Source: Motacilla alba alba
Taxonomy: Eukaryota; Chordata; Aves; Passeriformes; Motacillidae
DNA: 64,000 bases
Direction of reading: 5' to 3'
Assembly (NCBI RefSeq): GCF_015832195.1
Contig: NC_052020.1
Location: 8,996,254 to 9,060,253 of the forward strand
This document shows positions 34,982-48,400 of the stretch, piece after piece (the first letter of the stretch is position 1; the number at the start of each line of letters is the position of its first letter). The notes beneath the pieces are model-generated. The model had not been told where the DNA came from. It ran no database searches and saw nothing but the letters and a program-made list of their open reading frames with translations. A program made the position numbers and the translations under genes.

Positions 34982-35419
34982 TGTGGCTGTGATCGAGGGT
35001 CCCCAGGACGAGGGAAGAGACGAGAATCTTGACTCTGTGTTTCAGAAGGCTGATATATTATATTTATTATATTATATTATATTATATTATATTATGTTAT
35101 ATTATGTTATATTATATTATATTGCTACACTAAAACTACACTAAAAGGAACAGAGAGAGGAATACATCCGAAGGTTAGCCAGCGATAGGAATGGAATGAT
35201 AACAAAAGCTCGCGACTGACCAGAGAGCCGACCCAGCTGGACTGCAATTGGTCATTGAGTAAAAACACCTCACACGGACCAGTCAGAGATGCGTCTGTTG
35301 GCAAACCATGCCCAGAGCACATTTTACAGCCATCAGGTAGTTATTGTTTACGTTTCTTTTCTGAGGCTTCTCGGCAGAAAACCCTAGCCGAAGGATTTTC
35401 ATAAAATACCACGGTGACA
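34982..35419 (-). mobile_element. Solo LTR downstream of the IFITM3-like gene
   Basis: A 438-bp relative of the LTR in the neighbouring intron, same orientation, with TG...CA ends (TGTGGCTGTG to CGGTGACA). The flanks CCCAAC and CCCAGT may be a decayed 6-bp target duplication. It contains a longer ATATT/ATGTT microsatellite at about 35045-35125. Confidence 0.75.
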
Positions 35420-36530
35420 CCCAGTCCCCCCACCGAGGCTGGATTCCCTGTCTGCCCCCGCAGCCAGGGGAGCTGGGATCCTGCTGTGGGATGCTCACAG
35501 CCCCCATCCCCCTTGCCTGGAGCCCGTTTTTCCCGGGCACAGCTGCCCATGTGCCTGCAGCGGGAAGCAGGGAATGAATTCCGTGCGCAGCCTTTGCTTT
35601 TGCTGTCAAACTCATCCCGGCCCAGCAGCTCCCTCACGTTTGTGCTCCGGATTCTCTCCTCATCCCACAGGGGAGGGAACTGTGGCCGCAGGAAGCCGCA
35701 CCAAGCACCGGGGGTCCCTGTCACCGGCTGGCAGGGCAGGGTCCTCGCCCCTCGGGGCTGCCACGCATGTGTCACTCCCGTGTCGCTCCCCGCCCGGCCG
35801 CAGTGACCCCGGCAGGGATGAGGGAAATGCCGGCCCCAGCACATCCGGCAGAGCCTCGCTGCAGCTGGCCTGGCTCCCCTTCCCCTCCGCGCTCCTCGCC
35901 CTCGGCAGGGCCGCTCCTGGGGGCTGGGGCTCCACAAGGACGGGAACAAAAGCGCGGTTCTCCCTCTCCCCACGAACATCGGGCTCCTGCCAAGGCTCGT
36001 AAGATGTCAGAAATCCCAGTGCCAAACACAGCAGATATTTGTTGCAGGATCCCTGGCACCGAGCCTCTGGTGAATCGTTCTCTGCTCTGCTTTTTTCCCG
36101 GAAAACGCGGGCTCCTTGCCCCAAACGGAATCTGCCGCCTGCCCAGCCCCAGCCTGGGCCTGCCCAAAACCAGCTCAGCCAATGGGAACTCAGGCCGACA
36201 CAGGCCATTGCTCCGAGATCCCCTCTTCCTGCTTCTCCCTGTTTTTATCAGCTTTTTTCCCAGCACAAATCCAAAGGGCAACCCCACAGAAGCCTGCAGA
36301 GAAAAGATTGACCCTTTCACAGCCCAAAACAGCCACGGCCACAGCCTCCCTCCCTCCCGCCTGTGACCACTGCAGGTGCCATGGACAGCCCCCCGCAGCC
36401 CCCTGCCCTCGAAACTCGGCAGGAGAATAAAAACCCTCCAGCACGACGTCTGCAGTGACACAGAACGAGGCATTACATCGTCCCGGCCAGGACGTGCCAT
36501 GGAAAACATTCCCGTCCACACGCAGTTCCT
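35420..36530. other. Intergenic stretch between IFITM genes
   Basis: GC-moderate sequence with no IFITM-like exon or other gene that I could support. Open frames on both strands have no recognisable domain. Confidence 0.45.
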
Positions 36531-36930
36531 TACCTGATGTTTCCCATATCTACACGGACAAAAAAAAAGCCAAAGAAATTTCTCGTTCACCGGTCTTAAA
36601 TGACACTTAGGAATTACACTTAAGAATTACAGTTCTTGGTATTCGATCTCCTATCGGTCCTTGATCCCTTCGCCTTCGATGCTGATTTGTTCCTCATTTT
36701 TCGGTTCTCTCAAGGACTGATTTCCCAGACAGGGAGGTGATGTCGGTTAATGGTCGCTAATGGTCGCTAATGTTGGCTAATGACCTTCTGGCTTCTCCTT
36801 ATCTGTGGATGTTGAGATCATGGGCCCTCTCCCGGCGAACAGAATCTTTCGAAGAAAAACCTAGCATTTCCCTCCCTCTTGGCACAGACGGACAAACTCC
36901 TGACTAATGTCGCATTAAAAAAAAAATAAA
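36531..36930. mobile_element. Unclassified AT-rich interspersed segment
   Basis: About 400 bases whose composition breaks sharply from the GC-rich flanks. It includes the small repeat GGTCGCTAATGGTCGCTAATG near 36752 and ends in an A-rich run (TTAAAAAAAAAATAAAATTA). It probably derives from an LTR or other retroelement, but I cannot name it or find its target duplication. Confidence 0.4.
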
Positions 36931-37162
36931 ATTATGTAATTTCCAACATCCCCCAACCCCCCCACAAGTCCCCTGGGAGTCCTCAGGGTTCCCCCGAGTT
37001 CCTTTAAGCCCCCCACGGGTCCCCAGAGCTGCCCTGCCCCCCCAGACTGCGTGGGGTGGGGGTCCCAGAGGCCCGTGTCCCCCCTCCTTCTGCGGGGCGG
37101 TGCGGCGCCGGTCCCCCGCCCTGAGCGCCCTCCGCTCCCGTTCCAGGCGTTCATTCCCGGTC

Positions 37163-38089
37163 ATGGAGCCCAGGCAGGCGGACGTGTCCATCCCGCTGCA
37201 GTCCTCCGGGTGGGGCGCGGCCGCCCCCGGCCCCCGCTCGGACCCGCAGCCCCGGGACTACGTGCTCTGGTCGGTGTTCAATGTGCTGCTGTGGTGCGCG
37301 CTGGGCGGGCTGGGCTGCTGCGGCTTCCCCGCCCTCGTCTACTCCATCAAGGTGAGGGAGGGGCCGGGGACCCCCGCCTGACGCCCCGGATCTAGCCCTG
37401 ATCGGCCCCGGGACCCCCACCCAGGCTGACCCCCCGCCAGCCCCTCCCAGGGCTTCCCTCCCCGCGCTGAGCCCGGCACGGGACCCCCGACGTGCCCCGG
37501 CTCCCTCCCCAACTCCGGACCCCCCGACCCAGCCCGACCCGGACCTTCCCCTCACCCGGGGATCCCCCAGTGCTGCCCCCGCACCCCCAGCCCTCCCTGA
37601 CACCCCCCCGCTCCTCTCCCCCCTGCCCACCTCCCTCCAAACGCCTCTTCCATCCCGGACCCCCAGCCTGGACTCCCATCCCCGATGCCAGCCCACCCTG
37701 GCACCCCCAAAGCCGTGCGTCCCCCGAGCCTGCCCCCCATCCCCCCCCGAGTGCCAGCACCGCGGGGCAGCGCTCGGTGGCCTCGCCCCGTGCCCGGGGT
37801 GACACCTCCCTGGGGTCCCAGCACAACCCCGCGCCACCCCGGGGGGGTTAGCCCCCCAATCCGTGCCCCCCACCCCCCGAGCCCCCCAATCCGTGCCCCC
37901 CACCCCCCGAGCCCCCCCTTGCCCCTCCAGGCCCGTGACTGTAAGCTGGTGGGGGACGTGGAGGGTGCCCGGCGGCACAGCCACCGCGCCAGGGTGGCCA
38001 ACATCATCTGCTCCGTGGGGGTCGCCGCCGCCTTGGTGATCTTCATCATCATCGCCGTCATCGTCATGTCCAAGCTCAGGGACACCTGA
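37163..38089 (+). CDS. Divergent interferon-induced transmembrane protein (middle IFITM), two exons
   Basis: CD225/dispanin family protein of 115 aa from exons 37163-37351 and 37931-38089. The family frame is clear: RDYVLWSVFNVLL, then VYSIKARDCKLVGDVEGARR, a second hydrophobic segment rich in V/I, and the end KLRDT. It departs from its neighbours in two ways. The first membrane segment carries four extra residues and reads ALGGLGCCGFPAL where relatives have CCLGF directly. The Cys of the KCLN motif is absent (RVANI). The intron phase matches the other two genes. The ATG at 37163 is preceded by a possible acceptor (CCGTTCCAG), so a 5' UTR intron is possible. By position it corresponds to the mammalian IFITM1/2 class; orthology is not settled. 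Confidence 0.85.
37846..37911. repeat. 30-bp tandem duplication in the middle IFITM intron
   Basis: GCCCCCCAATCCGTGCCCCC followed by CACCCCCCGA occurs twice in a row, just upstream of the exon 2 acceptor at 37930. Confidence 0.85.
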
Positions 38090-38562
38090 GCAGCGCCTGG
38101 CCCCAGCCGCGGGGTGCTCCCCCCCCTCCTCCTGCCTCCAAAATGTGCCCGCGAGGGGAGTGGCCCCGGTCCCCCCGCTGTCCCCAGCGCCGGGGTCCCC
38201 GCACAGCCGCGGGAGGGGACGGCGCGGCCAGGCTGGGGCGTGGGGACAGGGGACAGCCCCCCACGCCCCCCGTGCTCTGCTCACACGCTTCCCGGCACCT
38301 GTGACACACCTGGCGGTCACCGCTGCCGCCGATGAAGCTCGTCCCGCCAGCCCCGCCGCTGTCACCTCCTTCACCGCGGGACGTCGCAGGGAGTCCCCGG
38401 GCATCTTTGTGGCGTCCTCCTCCTCCTCCTCCTCCTGCTCCTCTCCCTCCCTCCCTCCATCCTGCCGCCGAGCAGGGCGCTTCCAGCCCAAATCCCAGGG
38501 AAGTTTCTTCCCGACATCTTGGATGTTATGGATACATAGCGTAATATTGGCTTTTGGCAAAC

Positions 38563-38568
38563 ATTAAA
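38563..38568 (+). terminator. Candidate polyadenylation signal of the middle IFITM
   Basis: ATTAAA 474 nt past the stop. An AATAAA at about 38716 lies further on, inside AT-rich repeat-like DNA, and is the less likely site. Confidence 0.5.
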
Positions 38569-38579
38569 CTGGATTTTAT

Positions 38580-39115
38580 ACCTGTAGCGTCAAAGTAACT
38601 TTGTTATAAAGACACGGTTTTTATTTCTGCTGTTAATTAAGTTTGGAGACAGTAGTAAAACAGCTAATATAAGCATGCTTGTGTTAAACTGCCCGCTTAG
38701 ATGAGATAACATCCAATAAACACATAAAAAAAGACACCTGCCTGCAGATAATGCCAACTATCAACCCTCGCCATCTGAAGACACTGTGGGACAGAACCAA
38801 AACTAAAAATAACGATAAAAAAAACCCTAAAACCACAACCAAACAATACACATACTCTAAAAAAAGTAAAACCAGAAGAGAATCATACTAAACAAATTTT
38901 AAATACGTAACTAGTTTAAGAGAAAAAGTTTACTGTACACAAGAGTCTATAAATATACAATAAGTTGATGTAAGAAAAAAAAAGTGTTTAAGAAGTGTCT
39001 CCGAAGATAACGGTGTGCTCTTAACTGATAACCACGACACACCCAGCCGTAAACTTTATGTTCCTTATCTCCTACTATCCTTTATTAAACTTTTATAATT
39101 TTCACAAGAGGGTAA
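38580..39115. mobile_element. Probable ERV-derived AT-rich fragment
   Basis: An AT-rich block of about 540 bases in GC-rich surroundings, with CCAATAAACACAT (a polyadenylation-like signal) followed by CTGCCAACTATCAACCCTCG, as in the R-U5 part of an avian LTR, then A-rich DNA. A second TTTATTAAAC is near 39080. No retroviral gene is intact. Limits and family are uncertain. Confidence 0.45.
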
Positions 39116-39537
39116 ATGTGTTTTCCGCATTGGAGACGGCAGCGAAAGGAAATTAAAGCCCCTCCCCACGCCCCCCACCCTGCAGCCCCGTGTCCCCCCC
39201 GCTGCCGGGGAGCCCCTTGGATGCGGCTCTTCCACCTTTCCGGAAGACTTTCCCATTTCATCCATCCCACATCCCAAAAGCGCTGCCTGGGGGGCTCTGC
39301 CCCGCCCAGCTCACCTGGAGGGTGGGATTGCAGGTGCCTGTGCCAGCCAGCGCCGCGCAGGTCCTGGGCTCCGCCTTGGAGCCACCCTCCCGCGGTGCCG
39401 GAGCCACCCGCGCTCCTCATCCCGGGAGGAAGGCTGCCTGTTAAAAACCCGTGGGCTCTCCATCCCAGCCCGGCCTGTGGGATAACCGCATGCCCCGGGG
39501 CTGTAATTTCCCAGGTTTATATTTAGCGGAGCAGGGA

Positions 39538-40664
<1,127 letters not shown>

Positions 40665-40837
40665 CCCGGGTGAAGGCTGGTGGCACCTCCTCTGCGTCGC
40701 TGGTGGCCCCCCCAAAAGGCCACCACCCCCGTCGGCCACCGCACTGCCCAACCCCAGTTATTTTGTTTATCCTGTGGCATTTTTCGCCTCCTGTTATCCC
40801 GTGTGGAGCCCCAGCTTCTGTGCTCGCTGTTCAAATC

Positions 40838-40843
40838 ATTAAA
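40838..40843 (+). terminator. IFITM5 polyadenylation signal
   Basis: ATTAAA 174 nt after the IFITM5 stop, with a GT-rich stretch downstream (TTTCTGTGCGTGGG). Confidence 0.65.
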
Positions 40844-42477
40844 CGCTTCACACAGCGCGAATTTCTGTGCGTGGGAAGGGGCAGGGGGGTGCCAAAGGGA
40901 AAACATAAATTGGGGATTTTGGCTCTGATGGGGCTCCCGGCAGCCAGGAGACACCATTGTTCCCACAGCCCTTAGGGCCACCTTTGGCCCCAGGATGGCG
41001 GAGGGGAGGAAGCAGAGATGTTCCTGGGCCTCTGGGATGAAGCAAAGGGGGTGTCCCCTCCCCTCCCCGCCCCGCCCCAAATGGAGCTGAGACCTGCAAA
41101 CTCATTACAGCAACACCGACATCCCCAGCCAGTCCCAGCCAGGACAGCGGGCAGCTGGGAAGCACTCCCAGTGCTCCCTGCTCTCCGTGCCTGGGCTGGA
41201 GACAGCTCATTTTGGGACTAAAGGACCCCTTTTTGGAGGCTAAACCCCCTTTACTGCCAACCAGCCGTGGCTCAGCCAGGGCTGTATCCCAGCCCCATGC
41301 CAATCCCAATCCCGGTGCAGCGCACAGGGCTGGGGACAGCACGGTCCCTTTGTCGTGCCAAGAGCTGCCGCTAATTAGGGGCGGCTCTGATGAGGCTGGA
41401 GCAGGACCCGAGTAATTACAGAGCAGCGGGACAGTCCCTGCTCCAGCCCTAAGCATTCCCAGCTGCCTCGGGGCCCGGAGCAGCCGCGGGGCTTTTTATA
41501 AACCGGGCCGAGATTCCTGGGGTTGGCTTGGCCAGGACAGACCCCTCGGGGCAGGGAACGCCTTCGGCATTCCCTGCTCCCACCCAGGGCTGCTCGGCAC
41601 CGGGACGGGGAGGGGACGAGGCTGTGCAGCCCAGAGCCAGGGGCTGGGGGTACCGTGCCCACCCTGGGCAGGCACCGGAATTCCTTGGGATTCCTGGAAC
41701 ACCATAAACCGCGCCCCAGAGCAAACCCAGAGCAGGCACGGGAAAACGCTGCCCGTGTCACCATCTGACAGGACAATGCTACGGATCTCCGGTGTCCAGG
41801 CTTCCTGCAGCCCTTCAGATGCCAAGTGAGAGAGGATTTAACTCCAGAAGTGCTTGAAAAGAGTGGCAATAATGCAGATAAGGGTTTAAAAACATGAGAG
41901 GGATGTTACGTGCCGAATAACAGGAGTGGAGCTGTGTGCTGCCTACACGGGGTTAAAAGGCTTTCAGCTTCATATTTTGGAGTGAAACTTAGTGCCAAAA
42001 AAACATCATTCATCTGGTGAAACAGCGCTGGCTGAGCCTCCACAGCTCTTTGAGCCACAGAGCAGCACATGGGGAAGGTAAGGACCAGAGCAGGACATGC
42101 TGGAGGAGCTGGAGCCAGGATCCTGGAGTCAGGGATGGGCTTCCTTACAAACACAAACATGTTGAGAGCATAAACAACGCCTGGGTGTTCAGCAGACACG
42201 TTTGAAATGGTCATTTTCAGGCACAGTTTCCTCTCCTGCCCCGAGTAAGAGATGTGTGGAGGGGAGTGGGGGGCTCAGACGTGGTGGCAGCTCCGGCCAT
42301 GGTGACAGCTCCAGCCACTGACCCCCTGGGGCCACAAGGACAGGCGGCACACACAGTCCTGGGGGGGAAAGGCCTCCTGGCACAGCCTGGCACCCCCTTT
42401 CCACCCACTGCTACCTTCCCCCCGCACCAACACCCCGATCCGCTGCTCCAGCGGGCAGCACCAGGATCAGGCAGGGT
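40844..42477. other. IFITM5-PGGHG convergent intergenic region
   Basis: Holds the IFITM5 downstream region and the PGGHG 3' UTR. I found no clear AATAAA or ATTAAA for PGGHG on the minus strand here, and no other gene or repeat family. Confidence 0.45.
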
Positions 42478-45400
42478 TTAGGGGGTCCTGCTGGGCGACC
42501 TCTGGATCCATCCAGGCGCTCTGGGGAAGGAGACACTCTGCCCTGCAACAGAAAAGCTTTGTGTGAGACAGGGGAATGGTTTCTTCCCAACTCATCTCAG
42601 GGAGCAGGCGCAGGCACTGCTGCCATACCTTCCCCCAGGGGAAAGCGCTGTCCCGACTCCAGCACAGCTTCCAGGGGAGATCCTGGAGGGTCCCGGCAGG
42701 TCTCAGTCACTTCCATCCTCATCTCCTCCCTGGTGATGGTGACCTCCAGTTTGTTGCCCAAGTAGGAGATGCTGGAGATTTCCAGCCTGGTGATACCGTC
42801 GGGAAAGGCGGGATCGAAGAGGAGGCCGGACCTCGTGATCCTGGAAAGGCAGGAGTGTGTCAGGGTGGGACAGCAGGAGCCACAGAGCCCAGCTCGGGGT
42901 CAGGGAGCAGCCACCTCTCCAGGAGTCACCACCCAAGGCTCTCTGGACAAACCCCAGACACACTGATGGAGTTCCTGGTGAGGAACTGCTGGGGCTGTGA
43001 TTCCCAAGACATCCCTGTCCCGTCCCAGTTCCACAGCTGGGGGGCTGGGCTTTCCAGATTTCATATTTTAAAAGCTCAGCCCGGTTCCCCGCTCTGGCTC
43101 AGAGCCCGGCTCCAGCAGCAGCTGTGCTGGCAGAGCTTGGGGAATGCCCTGCTCCTCCTCTCCGAGCAGGGCACCCTCAGACTCCCCCCTGAGCTCCCAC
43201 TCCCGTGGGACGGAGGGCTGGAAGCTGAGCACGGCTGCTCTGGGGGAAATGCAGGCACGGAGAGCTCCCAAGGCTCAGAGATAGAGATGTTTGACCTAAG
43301 GCCTTGCAGAAGGCTTGAGGGTTTAGAAAAGGAAAGTGAAACAGACACAAAGTAAGAACAAAGATCTGGAGTTGAAGCAGAAATATGTTTTAAGCAAGCA
43401 GAAATACGCTTCGTGGAAGCTAATAAATATGTTAAGCAAGGTAGTGGAGAATTTTAAAGTCTAGCAATAGAACTTACAGAGCTGGCACAAAGTAGAAGAT
43501 CCAGCAATAAGGGTCTGTAGAGCTGTATGGTTGGATAAAAAGGAGCACGTTGCATGAGAATGGTAGGAAATGTAGCAATGATTTGTAGCAATTTGCTATC
43601 ATTTGTAGCAATGATGGCAAATTAATGATTGGTTTGTGAAGATCCTAGAGAGCTTTGCAGAAGCAGCTGCTTAAGAAATAGAAAAGATATGATAAGAAAT
43701 ATACGATAAGGAATACGGAAAAGCATCGTAACTAAAATTAAGCAACTTCTGATGTGATGGCATCGAATGTAGGTCTCAGCCTTCCAGGAGACTGATTTGC
43801 AATAAATAAACCATCTTTCAATTGCCTCATCGGTCTGCTCTGTATCCCCAGCAGCGCTCCTTCCCCAGAAACAATGGGACAAACATCCCAGCTCTGCCTG
43901 CAGCCCTGAGCCAGGGCCAAGCTGCCTGTGTGGGCGTTGGCTCTGCGTGAGGAAAAACAACGGCCCCTCTTGTCCCCGACGCGAATCCTGGCGCACCAGA
44001 GCTCTCCACCAGCAGCTCCAGAACACTCGGAGGCCTTCAGGGGCTGGAGAGGACTCAGGGGAGGTTTGGGGGCCTGGGGAGCCCCAGCAGGATCCGTGTC
44101 CCTGGACACGGCGGGAGCGTGGCTGCACGATGTCACCGCCCCCTCTGGAATTTGGCCAGAGCCCCAGAGCTGTGGTTTGAGCCTGGGCCACGAGGGGCCT
44201 GACCCAGCACACACTGGGCACCCGGAGACCTTCCAGCTTGGCCAAAGCCCAGATTTCCAGCTGGGAATATGGCAGCTCACACCCAGCTCCGCCAGGAAAC
44301 GGGGAACGGGTGGATTTTCCAGCTGGGAATAGGGCAGCTCACACCCAGCTCTGCTGAGGAACAGGGCGGGTTTCCAGCAGCTCTGGCCACACACGTGGAG
44401 TGAAAACACAGGGTTAGGGCTGGAGGTTTTCACTGTGAATCAAAAGGCCTGATCCAGCCTCAATTAAACCAGGAATAGGCCGAAGAGACGGCGGCTCCAG
44501 GGTGGAAACCACCACGGCTCGGAAATTACATGAACAGCTCCATGTTTTCCCAGGATATTTTAAAGCTGAGGCGATGCCTGCTCAGCACTTCACTCTGGGG
44601 AGGCTCCCGGAGCCCCGCGTGAGCAGGGAGGCACAGGGAGGCTGCAGGAGGTGTTTCCTCACCCCATCCAAAGGAGACGGGAGGATGCTGCTGCTGAAGC
44701 AGACAACAGGCTTAGGGAATGGCATTTTGCTTCCCAAATGTCACCTGTCACGAGCCTCTCACCTGTTCCCAGCTGCGCCCCAGCCAAACAGGGACATTTG
44801 AAGGGACAAGTGGTTGCTTGGGAGTGAAAAGTGACACAACAGGTCTCACCTGAACCCCGTGAAGCCGAAGAGGATGACCTGCAGGAATCCACCCATCCCT
44901 GTCAGGAAGTTCACAGCGCCCGACCCATCCGAGTTCTCCACCCAGACCTGACCAGCAGAACAAAGAGATGGTGCAGGAGTTGATTTGGGATGCTCCAGGC
45001 AGTTCTGGGGGTTTCGATCCCATTGTCACCCGCCTGGGAGCAGGAGCGATCTGCAGCCCCTCCACCCACCTTGAAAGGCTCTGTGATGTTGCTGAAGCAC
45101 TTTTCCAGCTGGCTCCGGGCTCTCTGCAGCTCCTTCAGCTCCAGCCAGCCCACGGCAAACATGCTCTGCCGGAGGGGGAACGGTGACAGCGCGGTGGAGC
45201 AGCACCACCCACCCACCCCTCCACGCAGAGCGAGCATTTCCAGGGCACATCCCGGCTCTGCAGGGTCCCCCGGATGGAGCAGCCTCTCCCAGGGGTGGAT
45301 CCCAGGCTGGGCTCTGCCCTCTCCTCACCCAGGTCATGGCTGGCCCGGCGGGGTCGGTGACGGGCTCGTACATCTCCAGGTCGTTCCTCCAGACCTCGGC

Positions 45401-48400
45401 ACTCATGGGATGCATCAGTGGGAACCCCAGCAGGACCACATCGGCCTGTTTCACCGGCTCACCTGGGGACAGGGCTGCTCAGACTGGGAGCTGCTCTCAC
45501 ATTTTGAGCCCACCGATGAGAAACAATCCAGTGAGGCAGGAAAACCTCCCCTAGCCCAGCTTGTTGCACTGCGGCGACAGCAGGGGCTCTTCTGCCATTC
45601 CCAAGCCTGAACCAGCTGGAATTCTGATCCTTCCAGGAATAAAAGTGTGATTCATGGGCTGCTGCCACTGCCACCCCGCTCACCTGGGCTGTAGCCATCG
45701 TACTCAGGGTGGTATTTCCTCTCCTCATCAAAGGGCACTTTGATTTTCCTGGCACGGTCCTCCCACTCCTCTGGTGCCGGGAGCAGCAGCTCCCGAGCCA
45801 AGTCGGTGGCAAAATTTAAGCTGGAAAGGAGGAGGAACAAGGTTTTATGGCAGGGATGGGTGATGGTGAGAGGAGAGAGGGGACAGAAGGAGCTGCAAGA
45901 GAAAAGCTGCTGTGGAAGAACAAGGGGCAGAGATTGAGCCAGGGATAGCAGCTTCCGTCACGGAGCCAGGAGCTCCTTTCCCTGGCTGTGGGTGTCTCCA
46001 GCTGGCCAACAGCACAGGGACCCCATGGAACGCCAAGGGAGAAGCCCTGCTGCGAATGGAGATCCCTCTCAGCCCCACGTGGGCACTGAACAGGTCAGAG
46101 GAGCCGCGGGAGCCCCTGCTCTTCCTCTGACTGCAGAGGGGTGTGAGGAGAGGGAGGGAGGATCCCCTTGGGATCTGCTCCCATCCCTGCAGAGTGCCAG
46201 GTGGAAGAGCAGAGAGCCAGGCCGTGCTCCCAGGTGTGATTCCAAGCGTTACCTGCGCCGGGCCACGGCGTTGGTGTAAGCAGAGTTATCGACCTGGCTG
46301 TGGTACTCGTCCGGGGGCATGACACCTGCGGGGACACGAGGGGACACTTGGCACCCCAGCACACCCAGGGGCTGCTCTGGGCCCCTCCTCAGGGACACAG
46401 ATGGGGGAAAGGGGACCCTGCTGCCCGTCTGGATCCTGCTGGCAGGATCCCACACAGTCCCAGCAGGATGCTCAGGGGAGAACATGCACGGTGCTGTGTG
46501 AGAAATGGAAAGATAGAAACTTCCACAGATGCAGGAAGGTTTAATTTGCAGCCTTGGAAGGAGTTCGGATTGATGGAAAAATAAAGTATGCAGACATTAA
46601 GTAGAAAAATCATAAACTTACACTTCTATAGTTACAAGTAAGTAAGAAACTGTTGATAAGATGGTGACGGGTTTATAAGGTAAGAGTGTAATTGTACAGA
46701 GTAAGTTAAGAGTTTAGATGTTACAATAGAGATAAGTGTGTGTACATTTAATAACAGCCTGTTGGTTAAAAGTATCCACATTGCAGAAAAAGTAAGCAAA
46801 GGTGACAGGTTAGAAAAGCAAAACATACTCTGTAGCAACAGTCCATTGGATTAGAAACTTGTATATTGTCTTGTAAAGTTATATATGGTCTTGTAAAGTT
46901 ATATATTGTCTTGTAACAAAGGACTTTCGACTTTTGAGCTATGCCTGACTGCTTGCTGTCTCAAAATCTCATGGCCTCTGAGATTGATGTTATTTAAACA
47001 ATAAATCGTCTTTAGTCCTTCAGACCGATTTTAGTCCAGTCCCTTTAATTAATGCGAGGACAGTGACAGTGCTGAAGCAGGAACAACCCGGGATGCAGCT
47101 CTGGCTGGTGCATGCAGGCACCTCATCCTCAGGGCATCCCGAAGGGGACCTTCAAGTCACGGAACCCCAGCGTGGTTTGGATTGTTTCATCCAGCTCCAC
47201 ACCCCTGCCACGGGCAGGGACACCTTCCACTAGACCAGGTGGCTCCAGACCTCTGCTTTCCACCCCATTCCCATGGCAGAGGTACCTCTGATGTGGTAGA
47301 GCTGCTCCTCCTCACTCCACACCATCCTGCTGCACCAGTACCGAGCCACGGCTTCCACCAGCTCCCAGCCCCCGTCCTCCCGGAACAGCTTCTGGTCCTG
47401 GGGAAAAGACCAGGGCGTGAGGGAGACTCCACCAGAGCCAAAGTCAGCAGGAGGATGGAGAGGAGCTCGGAGGAGATGGAGGGAGCAGGAGGAAAGACTG
47501 GCCTGGTTTGAGCCAACAGGGTGCTGAGACGCCCACGGGAGCAAGGACAGAGCAGGCAGGGCTGCAGGAGGGAGCCTGCGGAGCAGAGAGAGCAGAGTTC
47601 CTCAGGGAAGGGACAGTGACAGTCTCCAGGCGTCCCGCCACCGGGCCATCAGGTGGAGCACCCTCCCTTTACCTGCGTGGTGCAGTAATACTGCTCGAAG
47701 GCCATCAGGACATCCCCGGTGACGTGGATTTCCTGGGCTCCGTAGATCTCCTCAGGACATACTTCCCGGCCAGTGGCTGCGCTCTCCCACGGGAACTTCG
47801 CGCCCTGCCGGGAGAAGGCATCCATGAGCACATCCCCCTGTGCTGTGCCCCGCGGAGACAGCCCGGCATTCCCCTGGGGACAGGGTTTGGTGCCACCCCG
47901 GCCCGGTGTCCCCTGGGGCCGGGGGTTCATGCCACCCCAGCCCGGCATTGCCCTGAGGACAGGAGCTGGTGCCACCCCAGCCCGGTGTCCCCTGGGGACA
48001 GGCTTTGGTGCCACCCCAGCCCGGTGTCCCCTGGGGACAGGGTTTGGTGCCACCCCAGCCCGGTGTCCCCTGGGGACAGGCTTTGGTGCCACCCCAGCCC
48101 GGTGTCCCTGTCGCACCTCGTATCCCTGTTCCCGCGCGTTGCGCCTGGCGCCCTCCAGCGTGCGGATGCGGTACTGCAGGATGGCGCGCGCAGCCTCGGG
48201 ATGCAGCAGCAGGATGTTCGGGAAGATCCAGGTGTCCTGCGGGACCGCGCGGCGGGATTGGCTGGGGGGAAGCATCCAAATGCTCCCGCCAGCTCCACCC
48301 TTCAAGTACACCCTCATCCCGATGGAAGGATGGAGTCTTGTCCATCCCTAGTGAAGGATAGCCTGCTCCATCTCGATGGAAGGACGGAGTCTCCTCCATC

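Noticed and set aside
37100..37162. N-terminal extension of the middle IFITM starting at a GTG codon
   Set aside because: Vertebrate genes start at ATG; the extension crosses a probable splice acceptor (CCGTTCCAG) and is Arg-rich UTR-like sequence.
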